Source: Carnobacterium_A sp047553015 (GTDB lineage Bacteria > Bacillota > Bacilli > Lactobacillales > Carnobacteriaceae). Taken from it: a stretch of 64,000 nt of DNA. The stretch lies in NCBI RefSeq assembly GCF_047553015.1, contig NZ_CP180212.1, forward strand, positions 1,860,001 through 1,924,000, given 5' to 3'. A program made the translations under genes and the position numbers. The notes below the pieces were generated by a model. It saw only the letters and a list, made by a program, of their open reading frames with translations. It did no database searches and was not told where the DNA came from. This document shows positions 7,797 to 16,119 of this stretch, piece by piece. Every line of letters begins with the position of its first letter. Position 1 is the stretch's first letter.

Positions 7797-9248
7797 ATGT
7801 TAGATGGTATAGTAAAATTTTCCAATACGATTTTCCAACCCTTAATTGATTTAGGGTCTGCACCAATGATGTTAATTCTCTTAACACTTTTTGCACTTAT
7901 TATGGGTGTTAAATTTTCAAAAGCTCTTGAAGGCGGAATCAAACTTGCCGTTGCACTAACTGGAATGGGAATGGTTATTAATATCTTAACTTCAGCCTTT
8001 TCTAAATCTCTACAAGCTTTCGTGGCTAACACGGGAATTCAACTATCTATTACTGACGTTGGCTGGGCTCCTTTAGCGACCATCACTTGGGGATCTCCTT
8101 ATACACTCTTCTTTCTATTAATTCTTGTTATTATTAATATGGTTATGCTTGCTTTAAATAAAACGAATACATTAGATGTTGATATTTTTAACTTCTGGCA
8201 CCCGGCATTGCTTGGTATCATTATCTTATACTTCTCTAATAATTTATTCGTTGCAACTTTATTCGTAGTCTTTATCGGTGTATTGAAATTTATCAACTCC
8301 GATTTAATGAAACCTACTTTTAATGATCTGCTAAATATGCCAGAACAAAATCCTACTACTACTACACATTTGAACTTTATGTTAAATCCGCTTATCATGT
8401 TATTCGATACTATTTTTGATAAGTTCTTTTATAAACTTGATAAATACGACTTTAATGCTGCAGAGTTGAACAAAAAAATCGGCTTCTGGGGTTCAAAATT
8501 CGCAATTGGTTCATACTTAGGTGTTTTTGTTGGTTTATTAGGCCAACAATCTATTACCGCAATCTTTGCTTTAGCCTTTACGGGTGCTGTTTCTCTTGAA
8601 TTATTCTCTATTGTTGGTTCTTGGTTCATTTCAGCTGTCGAGCCTCTTTCACAAGGGATTACAAACTTTATGGCTAAACGTTTCCCTGGACGCAAATTAT
8701 TTATCGGAATTGACTGGCCTTTCTTAGGCGCTCGTGCTGAGATGTGGGCAACTGCTAACGTTCTAGCTCCTATCTTGTTAATCATGTCTCTATTTTTACC
8801 AGGAAACGCTATTCTTCCACTTGCTGGAATCATCGCTATTGGTCTAACACCTGCTTTGTTAGTCGTTTGTCGTGGTAAAATGTTAAGAATGATTATTATT
8901 GGAGTATTTATGTTACCAATCTTCTTATGGTCAGGTACAATGATTGCACCATTAGTAACAGATACAGCACAGAATGTTGGTGCTTTCCCATCTGGATTAG
9001 AATCTTCTCAAATGATCTCTCACTCAACTAAAGAAGGTCCTGTTGAAGGAATGGTTGCTATTTTAATTGGTAAAGCTGTTAGCAATCCAAATGCTAAATC
9101 TGTTGTTTACGCTGTAGGCGCACTTTCAGCATACCTGATATTATTCATCTGGTATGCAGGAAAAATGAAAGTACGAAATAGAATCTATCTTGAAGAAAAC
9201 GAAGATGCTTCTGCTCCTACTCCGGTTGCAGCAAAAGGCACTCTTTAA
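7797..9248 (+). CDS. gatC: PTS galactitol/galactose-type transporter subunit IIC
   Basis: The 483-aa membrane permease has about ten to twelve hydrophobic spans. The central conserved region (GIDWPFLGARAEMW, about 302-315) is typical of GatC-family IIC. It moves the sugar and presents it to IIB for phosphorylation. The C-terminal tail is acidic then Ala/Pro-rich. It ends just before a strong terminator. Specificity between galactose, galactitol and tagatose cannot be decided from sequence, but the genes next door process galactose 6-phosphate. Confidence 0.88.
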   Translation: MLDGIVKFSNTIFQPLIDLGSAPMMLILLTLFALIMGVKFSKALEGGIKLAVALTGMGMVINILTSAFSKSLQAFVANTGIQLSITDVGWAPLATITWGSPYTLFFLLILVIINMVMLALNKTNTLDVDIFNFWHPALLGIIILYFSNNLFVATLFVVFIGVLKFINSDLMKPTFNDLLNMPEQNPTTTTHLNFMLNPLIMLFDTIFDKFFYKLDKYDFNAAELNKKIGFWGSKFAIGSYLGVFVGLLGQQSITAIFALAFTGAVSLELFSIVGSWFISAVEPLSQGITNFMAKRFPGRKLFIGIDWPFLGARAEMWATANVLAPILLIMSLFLPGNAILPLAGIIAIGLTPALLVVCRGKMLRMIIIGVFMLPIFLWSGTMIAPLVTDTAQNVGAFPSGLESSQMISHSTKEGPVEGMVAILIGKAVSNPNAKSVVYAVGALSAYLILFIWYAGKMKVRNRIYLEENEDASAPTPVAAKGTL

Positions 9249-9253
9249 AAAAT

Positions 9254-9290
9254 AAAAAAAAGTAGTCCAATATGGACTACTTTTTTATTT
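9254..9290 (+). terminator. rho-independent terminator of the PTS operon
   Basis: GTAGTCCA (9262-9269) pairs with TGGACTAC (9273-9280) around a 3-base loop, flanked by an A-run and followed by TTTTTTATTT. Confidence 0.9.
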
Positions 9291-9394
9291 GACTCATTCT
9301 GTTAGTCACTACCCATTAACGAATCCAACCTTTTATTGCTACTTACTAAGTAGTTGTTGGATTGAATCGTTTTTGTATAAGTAATGGAAGATAA

Positions 9395-9442
9395 AAGAAG
9401 CTGCAGAGAATCCCAGCAATCTTGGATTCTTTGCATCTTCTT
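9395..9442 (-). terminator. terminator downstream of the HAD phosphatase gene
   Basis: Nineteen bases at 9395-9413 pair with 9424-9442 at 17 positions, around a 10-base loop. T-rich sequence follows on both sides. A second stem (AATCCAAC with GTTGGATT, about 9321-9367) lies just to the left, so two hairpins sit between the converging units. Confidence 0.7.
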
Positions 9443-9450
9443 TTTGTGTA

Positions 9451-10101
9451 TCAGTTCGTTAATTTTTGCAATTCTGTTATCGCATCAGTTAAACGATTAA
9501 TTATTTTATCTGCTAAGTCTTGCTTAAAATTAAATCTCTCATCTCTTTTAGCTAAAACATACATACCTGCATCTTTCGCAGCCATGATACCATAAGTAGA
9601 ATCTTCAATAACTAGACATTCTGCTGGTTTCACTTCTAATTGAGCCGCAGATTTCAAATAAATCTCAGGATTGGGCTTAGATTGTCTAAACATGTCTCCA
9701 CTTAAAATAGACTCAAAGTAATGTGACAAGTTGCACTCTTCTAACACCTTTTTGATTTCTGTCATCGATGAAGAGGAAGCTAAAGCAATCTTGTACTTAT
9801 TTTCTACTAGCCAGTCTAATAACGTTTTTAAATTAGAATCTAGTATATCATTACTATCAATCGGTCGATCTTTAAAATAGTCCTCATAAGCTTTATCATA
9901 CTCATGTTTATTTAACGTCTTTCCCCAGATACGTTGGATAGTATCCCATGTATCTGTTGAATTAGCTCCAGCAATTTTATCTAATTCTTCAAGATCAGGA
10001 TGAACCTCATTAACTTTAAAAAATTCATGCAATCTTTCATAATAAATGGGTTCTGTATCAACAATTACACCATCCATATCAAAAATAACGGCCTTAATCA
10101 T
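9451..10101 (-). CDS. HAD-superfamily sugar-phosphate phosphatase / beta-phosphoglucomutase-like protein
   Basis: The 216-aa protein shows all HAD motifs: DMDGVIVDTE with nucleophile Asp8 and Asp10, an SSS motif II near residue 92, Lys in the SKPNPEIY motif and IEDSTYGI (motif IV). The small four-helix cap is of the beta-phosphoglucomutase type. An upstream ATG at 10122 has no ribosome site, while GAGGAGG lies 8 bases before 10101. Phosphatase on small phosphosugars is the safest reading; mutase activity cannot be excluded. It stands alone, opposite the PTS operon. Confidence 0.8.
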   Translation of the reverse strand: MIKAVIFDMDGVIVDTEPIYYERLHEFFKVNEVHPDLEELDKIAGANSTDTWDTIQRIWGKTLNKHEYDKAYEDYFKDRPIDSNDILDSNLKTLLDWLVENKYKIALASSSSMTEIKKVLEECNLSHYFESILSGDMFRQSKPNPEIYLKSAAQLEVKPAECLVIEDSTYGIMAAKDAGMYVLAKRDERFNFKQDLADKIINRLTDAITELQKLTN

Positions 10102-10372
10102 CTGTGTTTCCTCCTCAGTCATTGTTTTATACGTTATCTAATAGGACTATTTTCTATCATTCCTTTCATTGTAACAAACTTTTCCAATGAAGCGAACGCC
10201 ATTCAAGATTATTGTGTGATTGGCTTCTAGAAAATAGAGACTAGTAACTTAACGAATAGGCAGGCTACATTCATGATGATAGACAACATTGAATCAACTT
10301 TTTTTTCACTAGATAAATGGATTTTTTTTGGTAGATAGTATCCATAACTAATCTCTTACGAAAACATCCTTT

Positions 10373-12013
10373 TTACTGAGCTTTATCTAGATACGCATAT
10401 TTATAGCTTGTACTACCAAATACGGGTAGGTAAATATCTTTTACATAAGATTGTTCAAGATAAGGTTCAGCTGTTTGATAGATGGGTATATCTACGTAAT
10501 GTTCTCCTAGAGCAACTTTCTCTGCTTGAATCATTGATTCCCATCTTGCTGAAAGGTCATTATATTGTTGGTTACTTTTTTCAATCCATTTATCTACATC
10601 TTCAAATGAATAATTTCCACGATTAATTTCTGTACTAAAACGTTCGACAAAATTAATAGGATCTGCAAGGTCTGCTGACCAATAGGTCGTAGCCATTTGG
10701 TAATCGCCTTTTTTAACGTTATCTAGTCTAGAATTATCAGGCATTTGTCGAATCTCAATGGTTAACCCTGGTAAATTCTTTTGATACTCGCTTTGAATAA
10801 ATTCAGCTAATTTTTTACTGTCTTCAGTATCAGACGTTGTGAGCTCTAACATTATTTCTTTTTTATCTAGCTCTTTCAAGCCTTCTTCCCAAGCTTCTTG
10901 TGCTTTTTCAACATCGAAACCAGCTATATCTCCTGCTTCTTCACGAAAATCAACAGTTGTTTCAGGATGTTTAGCTAGCCCTCTAGGAACATGACCATAG
11001 ATAGGCTCAGAACCATCTTGTAAGACATTGTCCGTAAAGTTTTTGCGGTCAATAGCTGTCATTAATGCTTTTCTTATATTTTTGTTGGCTAATTCAGGTA
11101 TTTCTTGGTTTAGTTCCAAGTAATAAATCCAAGCCTTATCTTTTGTCTTGAAATCTTCATCATTTTTGTATTGAGGAACAAAATTTCCTGATAAAGAAAA
11201 CGTATCTAATTGTCCCGAATCGTATAAATTAATACCTGTTCCAATTTCTTTCACAACTTGAGCGTTAACTGCATCAAGTTTAACGGTATCTTTATCCCAA
11301 TAGCCATCATTTTTAACATACTTCCAAGAATTCCCTTCAGCTGCAGTCCAATCTGATAAAACAAATGGTCCATTGTAGATAGTTGTTTCAGCGCTTAATC
11401 CATAATTTTTACTTTGTTCAGTCACATAAGCTTCATTTTGCGGAAAATAAGGCGGAATAGTTAATAAATTAATAAAGTATGGTACAGGTTGTTCTAATGT
11501 TACTTTAACTCGTTTATCTCCTACAGCTTCAATACCTAGTTCATCGACGGTCTTTTCGCTAGCTAAGATAGCTTCTGCATTTTTTATAATTCCTGAAAAT
11601 AAATAAGCGTACCCAGAACCATTAGCAGGATCAACCATTCTTTGCCAAGCAAATTGATAATCAGCCGCTGTGACCGGGGTTCCATTTGACCAATTAGCAT
11701 CTTCACGAATAGTAAACGTATAGGTTAACCCATCTTCTGAAATTTCTGGCATATCTTTTGAGTCTGCGGGTACTATTTCGCCTGATAAATCATAAGAAAG
11801 CAATCCATCAAAGACATTATTCATTGCTGTAAAGTTAGTCGTAGAAATAGTCGTATCCATTGTATCCATTTCTGAATCTGCGGCTATATTAAGAACTTGA
11901 CTGTCTTCTTTGGCTTTTTCAGTGTTCTCTTTACTTGTATTCGTTGCACAACCACCTATAATTACGGTTACTGCAGCAAATACAACCAAGTTTATTTTTT
12001 TATTTTTGGTCAT
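10373..12013 (-). CDS. oppA: peptide ABC transporter substrate-binding lipoprotein, OppA family
   Basis: The 546-aa precursor has a lipoprotein signal with the lipobox IIGGC (Cys22), then a family-5 extracellular binding domain. Typical segments are a TFTIREDANWSNG-like strand near 90-105 and ADYQFAWQR. It should be anchored outside the cell and deliver oligopeptides to an Opp-type permease. No permease or ATPase gene is adjacent, so it is an orphan receptor for a transporter encoded elsewhere, or a pheromone-binding protein. GAGGAG precedes the start. The long leader upstream holds hairpins (see separate entry). Confidence 0.88.
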   Translation of the reverse strand: MTKNKKINLVVFAAVTVIIGGCATNTSKENTEKAKEDSQVLNIAADSEMDTMDTTISTTNFTAMNNVFDGLLSYDLSGEIVPADSKDMPEISEDGLTYTFTIREDANWSNGTPVTAADYQFAWQRMVDPANGSGYAYLFSGIIKNAEAILASEKTVDELGIEAVGDKRVKVTLEQPVPYFINLLTIPPYFPQNEAYVTEQSKNYGLSAETTIYNGPFVLSDWTAAEGNSWKYVKNDGYWDKDTVKLDAVNAQVVKEIGTGINLYDSGQLDTFSLSGNFVPQYKNDEDFKTKDKAWIYYLELNQEIPELANKNIRKALMTAIDRKNFTDNVLQDGSEPIYGHVPRGLAKHPETTVDFREEAGDIAGFDVEKAQEAWEEGLKELDKKEIMLELTTSDTEDSKKLAEFIQSEYQKNLPGLTIEIRQMPDNSRLDNVKKGDYQMATTYWSADLADPINFVERFSTEINRGNYSFEDVDKWIEKSNQQYNDLSARWESMIQAEKVALGEHYVDIPIYQTAEPYLEQSYVKDIYLPVFGSTSYKYAYLDKAQ

Positions 12014-12340
12014 TTTTTTACTCCTCTTTTTAATGTATTGGTTGATCGTTTCATTTATTGTAACTGAAATTAGTTTATCTACTATCTAATAAAAAGGTTG
12101 AAAAATGCATGAGTTAGTAACACTCATGCACATAGGGAATATTCTACTATGACTGGACTAGAAAGAATCATTTCATCATACTTTATTTTAAAAAACGCTA
12201 ATTGTTCTCTTAAGTCCTCCATGCAACAGAGACGATACTATATTCCTTCATAGTATCTAGTTAGCTTCCACTTTTTTGATTAATAGTTTATCTCAGAACT
12301 AATCTATGAGTACACTAACCTTAACAATCCAACTTTGCCT
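12014..12340 (-). promoter_or_regulatory. structured leader of oppA: promoter-like hexamers, nested hairpin, terminator-like stem
   Basis: On the minus strand a TTGACA (12342-12347) is followed at 17 bases by TAAGGT. Downstream come a hairpin GATACTAT...ATAGTATC (about 12235-12258) and a stem GCATGAGT...ACTCATGC (about 12106-12129) followed by ATTTTTC. The second looks like a terminator about 95 bases before oppA. A 32-codon ORF (12222 to 12124), starting MEDLREQLAFF and ending inside the stem, lacks a clear ribosome site. No T-box or other riboswitch core was recognised. Attenuation of oppA is possible. Confidence 0.4.
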
Positions 12341-12394
12341 TGTCAATTTATCTGATTTTCTTTGAAACTATCTTTTAAAACAACACTATCTTTG

Positions 12395-12434
12395 ATTAAA
12401 CAGTCATTGCCATGACTGTTTAATCAGTTTTTCG
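12395..12434. terminator. terminator between the LURF-one gene and oppA leader
   Basis: TGATTAAACAGTCA pairs perfectly with TGACTGTTTAATCA around a 6-base loop, and GTTTTT follows on the plus strand. It lies just after the stop of the leftward LURF-one gene and should end that transcript, though its T-run is better on the opposite strand. Confidence 0.75.
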
Positions 12435-12447
12435 TGTATTCTTTCTG

Positions 12448-12939
12448 TTACGATCCACTATTTGCAGCGCTTTGTTGGCTTGCTATAACACAATCAATTA
12501 CGATAATCACACCCAAAGCTAATAGTGTATGGGATTCATCCCTTATATCTAAAGCATAAGTGTCTCCCCATGTCAGCCATTCTTTAGAAATATCTGCAAT
12601 TATTCCTTGATTCGTCACTATTTGATAATTGTGTTCCCAAATAGACCCTTCTACTTGCCAAGAAGGCCCTTCAATCGTGTAAGATGGTTTGAAAAAAGTA
12701 AAATCTTTCGTCACTTTAGCTTGTTCTTTCCCATCGACAAATAACGAATAAGTTGGCAAAAATTTAAACAGTTGTTGTTCAATGTAGAGGACTTCTTTTC
12801 CATTACTATCTTTTACATGCAGTTTTTTCCCCCACGATAACAGTTCACCTTCTACTGAATAAACATCTTGACCCAGACTATCTTTAACTGAAAATGTATC
12901 TTTCCAAGAAAAAAATTTTTGTTTGATGTAATAATTCAT
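12448..12939 (-). CDS. LURF-one-related (LOR) family protein
   Basis: The 163-aa product matches the LOR/DUF567 beta-barrel family (plant LURP-one, bacterial YxjI). It begins with YYIKQKFFSWKDTFSVKD and repeats strand pairs of the type G-LLSWGKKLHV and GPSWQVEG, with a hydrophobic C-terminal helix near 140-158 that may associate with the membrane. The function of bacterial members is not established. AAGGATGGGG precedes the ATG. It is transcribed alone. Confidence 0.8.
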   Translation of the reverse strand: MNYYIKQKFFSWKDTFSVKDSLGQDVYSVEGELLSWGKKLHVKDSNGKEVLYIEQQLFKFLPTYSLFVDGKEQAKVTKDFTFFKPSYTIEGPSWQVEGSIWEHNYQIVTNQGIIADISKEWLTWGDTYALDIRDESHTLLALGVIIVIDCVIASQQSAANSGS

Positions 12940-13471
12940 TTTGCCCCATCCTTCTCATGAAAATAGTTTTTAAATAGGAATGTATCTTTTATTAAGAATC
13001 GTTCTTTTTCTTAAAACCTACCACAACCAGACACTTAACAAAAAAGAAAAAACACTATTGGTTCTTTTATGCATTCGATTTTGACAATACATTTTTTGTT
13101 TTCCAAAGCAACTATACCCATTCTTTTCCCTTCTTTATCCTTTAACCTCCTTGTTCTTATACAACAAGCTGTGTTTTCTCTTTAGTTTAAAGTATACTCG
13201 TATTTGCTTAGAACTGTAACTAAAATACGGATTCTTTCTCCCAAATAGTTTTTTATCACTAAAAACAGAGTAGACTATAGGCTAGTCTACTCTGTTTTTC
13301 TACTATTCTGGCTTTTCAAAGAAAAAATAGTGCTTAATTATTTTTTGTAGAAAATATCTTTATTACAATTTTTTAGATATTCTTTTTTGATTTAATTGTA
13401 TTTGATAGCAACTTAAGCAACGACTCAGCGAGCAATCGGTACATGAAAAAAAGAAAGAAAAATACAGTAAA
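12940..13471. other. long non-coding stretch left of the ppdK remnant
   Basis: No gene-length frame is present. A perfect 17-bp stem (13261-13277 with 13283-13299) ending in TTTTTC is an obvious terminator on the plus strand and, by its A-run, on the minus strand too. A 28-codon minus-strand ORF (13121 to 13035, starting MGIVALENKK) follows a GAAGGG, but nothing else supports it. The region could contain worn-out 3' sequence of ppdK that I can no longer recognise. Confidence 0.4.
13261..13299. terminator. isolated strong terminator hairpin
   Basis: A perfect 17-bp stem (13261-13277 / 13283-13299) with a 5-base loop has A5 at one end and T5 at the other. With no intact gene close by, it may be the old terminator of the ccpN-ppsR-ppdK unit. 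Confidence 0.8.
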
Positions 13472-13887
13472 TCAAGGATTCACTTTTTTCTTTACATACT
13501 TTTTTAATTCCTTTTCACTCAGCACTGTCGTCTGAGTTAACTGATACATTTGGTAAAAATCGTTTTTTTATATAAGAAGTAGTTCGCCTAACGACTTTGT
13601 TCATTCTTTAGCAGGTCTAGCTAACATGATTCCTCTAACTGAAAAAATATTATCTTCTTTAAAAACATATAATTTATTCTAATTAAACCGATTCCTCTTG
13701 CTTTAAACTCTAGCACTTTTTTGCATCTTCTGAATTAACTCGAATAGCTATCGTTTTTATTTTGAACGACTATTGAAACATGAGAAGTCACTCCTGCTCT
13801 AGCTAGTAAGATTTCTCTTTCTATTTTCATCCTCACAGAAACATCCTCAGAAGGCGTTTTCTATCTGACTAAAATAATTTTTATACC
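13472..13887 (-). pseudogene. ppdK: remnant of pyruvate phosphate dikinase
   Basis: Translating the minus strand in changing frames gives an ordered series of PPDK-like pieces. First comes GIKIILVR, then a stop, then TPSEDV and LLARAGVTSHVSIVV (the phosphohistidine loop, TSH near 13780). After a TAA at 13735-13737 and a shift, VLEFKARGIGLIRINYMF appears. After another shift comes KEDNIFSVRGIMLARPAKE. These follow the order of LVRxETSPED, ILTARGGMTSH, GIGLCRTEHMF and the ...VREMILA part in intact PPDK. Intact enzymes have about 875 residues. Only about 140 residues from the middle survive, with several stops and shifts. The N-terminal ATP-grasp part is absent. The neighbouring ppsR encodes the PPDK regulator, which supports the identification. 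Confidence 0.8.
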
Positions 13888-13893
13888 TTTTTC
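13885..13893. repeat. target-site duplication, left copy
   Basis: ACCTTTTTC, identical to 15279-15287 on the other side of the insertion sequence. Nine bases fits IS4-family target duplications. Confidence 0.9.
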
Positions 13894-15278
13894 CACTAGT
13901 GTTGCATAAACATAGCTTGATTAACCTCATTTCTTATTTTTCTGAAAAAAGGCAAAAAAAGGGAATGCTTACGCGAAAGATGACTATTTCCAGAAAATTT
14001 TGCTTATTCAACTGATTCCATTACCAACGGACACCCTTTCTTTAAGGATCTAAGTCGGTATCAAAAGATTAAACCATTCTTCTGCCGGTTGAAATAACAG
14101 ATAACGAAAAAATCGTTTGATTTGGAAAACAGACTGGTTACTTTTTGTTTTTAACTTAATCAAATAGGTTAATAAACTGGCAATCATGGCTAAAATCAGC
14201 TGATTGACAACTCCTTTTTCACTTCTTGAAAAAAACTTTTTAATCGTCATATGTTGTTTAATATGCTTGAAGAACAGCTCTATTTGCCAACGTGCTTTAT
14301 ACATTTCTGCAATGTCAGTAGAGGAGCAGTCAAAACGATTGGTAATAAACTGGAGAGTTTTCCCCTTTTTATCTTGAACGGTTACTAAACGAAATCTGGA
14401 CGTTAGATGGTTCTGAGCACCTAATGCGACCATTTGGTCGCTGATAACGGACTCACTCTTGGAAGCTACTAAGGGTTCTAAAACATGAACTTTTGTATTC
14501 TTTTTGATTCTTGTCACAAAGAAGTAGCCCTGCGAGTGCATCGTATCTAATCGTTCAAAATCAAGGTAACCGCGATCAAACACATAAGTCGCTTCAGGTT
14601 GATTAACCAATACTTCTAACTGATTTGTATCGTGCTCGACGGCGTTAGTTAGTGTAAATTCATCTGGGTAAAGATGGTCATTATCCATAAAGCAGAGCTT
14701 TAAGTGAAGCTTAACTCCTGATGTTGTTTTACGAAAATCAGCCCATTGATAAAGATTTTGATTAAGTGAAAACGTCGAAGAATCAATTAGATAGAGACTA
14801 TTTCTTTTCGTTACGGGCCTTTTATTTTTAGCCTGACTAACTAGCTGACTAAAAATAGCTAAAAGAATCTCTGAATCTATTTTTGATAGAGTTCTAGAAA
14901 GCTGGGAATAACTGATACTAGTCATGCCCATTTCTTTTTGAAGTTCTTTCGAAACAAAAGCCGCATTCATCTCTCTAAGACTTTCTTTTTCGTCATTGAT
15001 TCCATGAAGAAAAAGTTGAAGAGCTTGAGAGAAACTAAGTTTCTTATGATATTTATCAAAGTCAACAATCTTTTTTTGAATAGAGCTTGGTAAAAAATCT
15101 AGCTTAATCGAAGAAAACCATTTATTAAAAGCAGAATTTGTTTTATACTTATCCATGAGTTTGGTCCTTTTTATTGGTCTTGGATGAGTCATCTGAGTTC
15201 AGTATAAAGGACCTTTTTGCATATTGGAATAATATAAACAAATTTGTGAAACATACAATGTTTCATGCAACACTAGTG
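13894..15278 (-). mobile_element. complete IS4-family insertion sequence (1385 bp)
   Basis: The element is bounded by inverted repeats: CACTAGTGTTGCATAAACAT at 13894-13913 and, read inward from 15278, CACTAGTGTTGCATGAAACAT (one extra base). Perfect 9-bp direct repeats ACCTTTTTC flank it. It carries one transposase gene and about 140 bases of non-coding sequence at its left end. The right duplication overlaps the last two bases of the ppsR stop codon, so the element landed exactly at the end of ppsR without changing the protein. Intact ends and duplications indicate a recent insertion, probably still active. I do not assign an IS name. Confidence 0.93.
14050..15156 (-). CDS. IS4-family DDE transposase
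   Basis: The transposase has an RNase H-like core: first Asp in YLIDSSTF, second Asp in YVFDRGYLDFE, and the catalytic Glu in a YREK-type motif (YKARWQIELFFKHIKQ). The C-terminal part is basic and hydrophobic as usual. An upstream in-frame ATG at 15192 lacks a ribosome site, while AAAAAGGA lies 8 bases before 15156, giving 368 residues. No stop or shift is present. The gene reads in the same direction as ppsR. Confidence 0.92.
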   Translation of the reverse strand: MDKYKTNSAFNKWFSSIKLDFLPSSIQKKIVDFDKYHKKLSFSQALQLFLHGINDEKESLREMNAAFVSKELQKEMGMTSISYSQLSRTLSKIDSEILLAIFSQLVSQAKNKRPVTKRNSLYLIDSSTFSLNQNLYQWADFRKTTSGVKLHLKLCFMDNDHLYPDEFTLTNAVEHDTNQLEVLVNQPEATYVFDRGYLDFERLDTMHSQGYFFVTRIKKNTKVHVLEPLVASKSESVISDQMVALGAQNHLTSRFRLVTVQDKKGKTLQFITNRFDCSSTDIAEMYKARWQIELFFKHIKQHMTIKKFFSRSEKGVVNQLILAMIASLLTYLIKLKTKSNQSVFQIKRFFRYLLFQPAEEWFNLLIPT

Positions 15279-15287
15279 ACCTTTTTC
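15279..15287. repeat. target-site duplication, right copy
   Basis: ACCTTTTTC, matching 13885-13893. It overlaps two bases of the ppsR stop codon (15286-15288). Confidence 0.9.
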
Positions 15288-16110
15288 ATTTATTAAAAGA
15301 AGCATCCATTTTCTTTACATAATCAACAATCAAGTTAGCTGTTTCTTCTATAGCATTGTCAGAAACATCAATAACCAAACAACCAATTCTCTTCATAATC
15401 TTATCGGCGTATTCTAGCTCTTCTAAAATACGGTTCATTTCCGCATAACTAGCATTAGAAGGTAAGCCTAAATTTTTTAATCGTTCTTTTCTAATACCAT
15501 TTAATTTTTCAGGAGTATTCGTCAAACCAATAATTTTAGAAGGCGAAATTTGATAAATTTCTTTAGGTGGTTCAGATTCAGGGAAAAGTGGGACATTAGC
15601 AACACGTATATTTTTATTAGCTAAATACATGGATAAAGGTGTTTTAGAGGTCCTTGATATTCCTAGGATAACTAAATCTGCTTTTAGTATCCCTCTTGGA
15701 TCTTTGCCATCGTCGTATCGAACAGAAAATTCAATGGCTTCAATCCGTTTAAAGTACTCTTGATCCATTTTCCTAATGATACCTGGTTCTCCTAGAGGTT
15801 TCAAAGAGGTTGCTTGTTCTATTGCAGTCAGACCGTCACCTAATAAATCTACTAAAAAAATAGCATTTTTTCCAGAAAACTCTTTGATGTATTGTCTCAA
15901 TTCTTGTTGGACTAATGTATAAAAAATAACCGTATTTTCTTCTTCAGATACATTAGTTAGTATTTTTTCTACTGTTTTTTTAGTTACTACGTGAGTAAAT
16001 TTTTTAATTTCCTCAACTTCGATAGAATACTGAGAAAGAATTGAGTGTATCACTTGTTCACCTGTCTCTCCAATTGAATCAGAAATAAGGTAAATTGCTA
16101 CAGGTTTCAT
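15286..16110 (-). CDS. ppsR: pyruvate phosphate dikinase / PEP synthase regulatory protein (kinase-pyrophosphorylase)
   Basis: The 274-aa DUF299 protein contains the P-loop LGISRTSKT (149-157) and the N-terminal ISDSIGETGE. Family members use ADP to inactivate PPDK or PEP synthase by threonine phosphorylation, and phosphate to reactivate it. The gene is intact and lies 9 bases after ccpN, the order known from Bacillus (yqzB-yqfL) and Listeria. Its usual third partner, ppdK, is only a remnant beyond the insertion sequence, so PpsR must act on an enzyme encoded elsewhere or be functionless. Confidence 0.93.
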   Translation of the reverse strand: MKPVAIYLISDSIGETGEQVIHSILSQYSIEVEEIKKFTHVVTKKTVEKILTNVSEEENTVIFYTLVQQELRQYIKEFSGKNAIFLVDLLGDGLTAIEQATSLKPLGEPGIIRKMDQEYFKRIEAIEFSVRYDDGKDPRGILKADLVILGISRTSKTPLSMYLANKNIRVANVPLFPESEPPKEIYQISPSKIIGLTNTPEKLNGIRKERLKNLGLPSNASYAEMNRILEELEYADKIMKRIGCLVIDVSDNAIEETANLIVDYVKKMDASFNK

Positions 16111-16119
16111 ATTATCCCC

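Noticed and set aside
13035..13121. 28-codon minus-strand ORF (MGIVALENKK...)
   Set aside because: It has a plausible GAAGGG before the ATG, but no family, no clear promoter and chance length in a long AT-rich gap.
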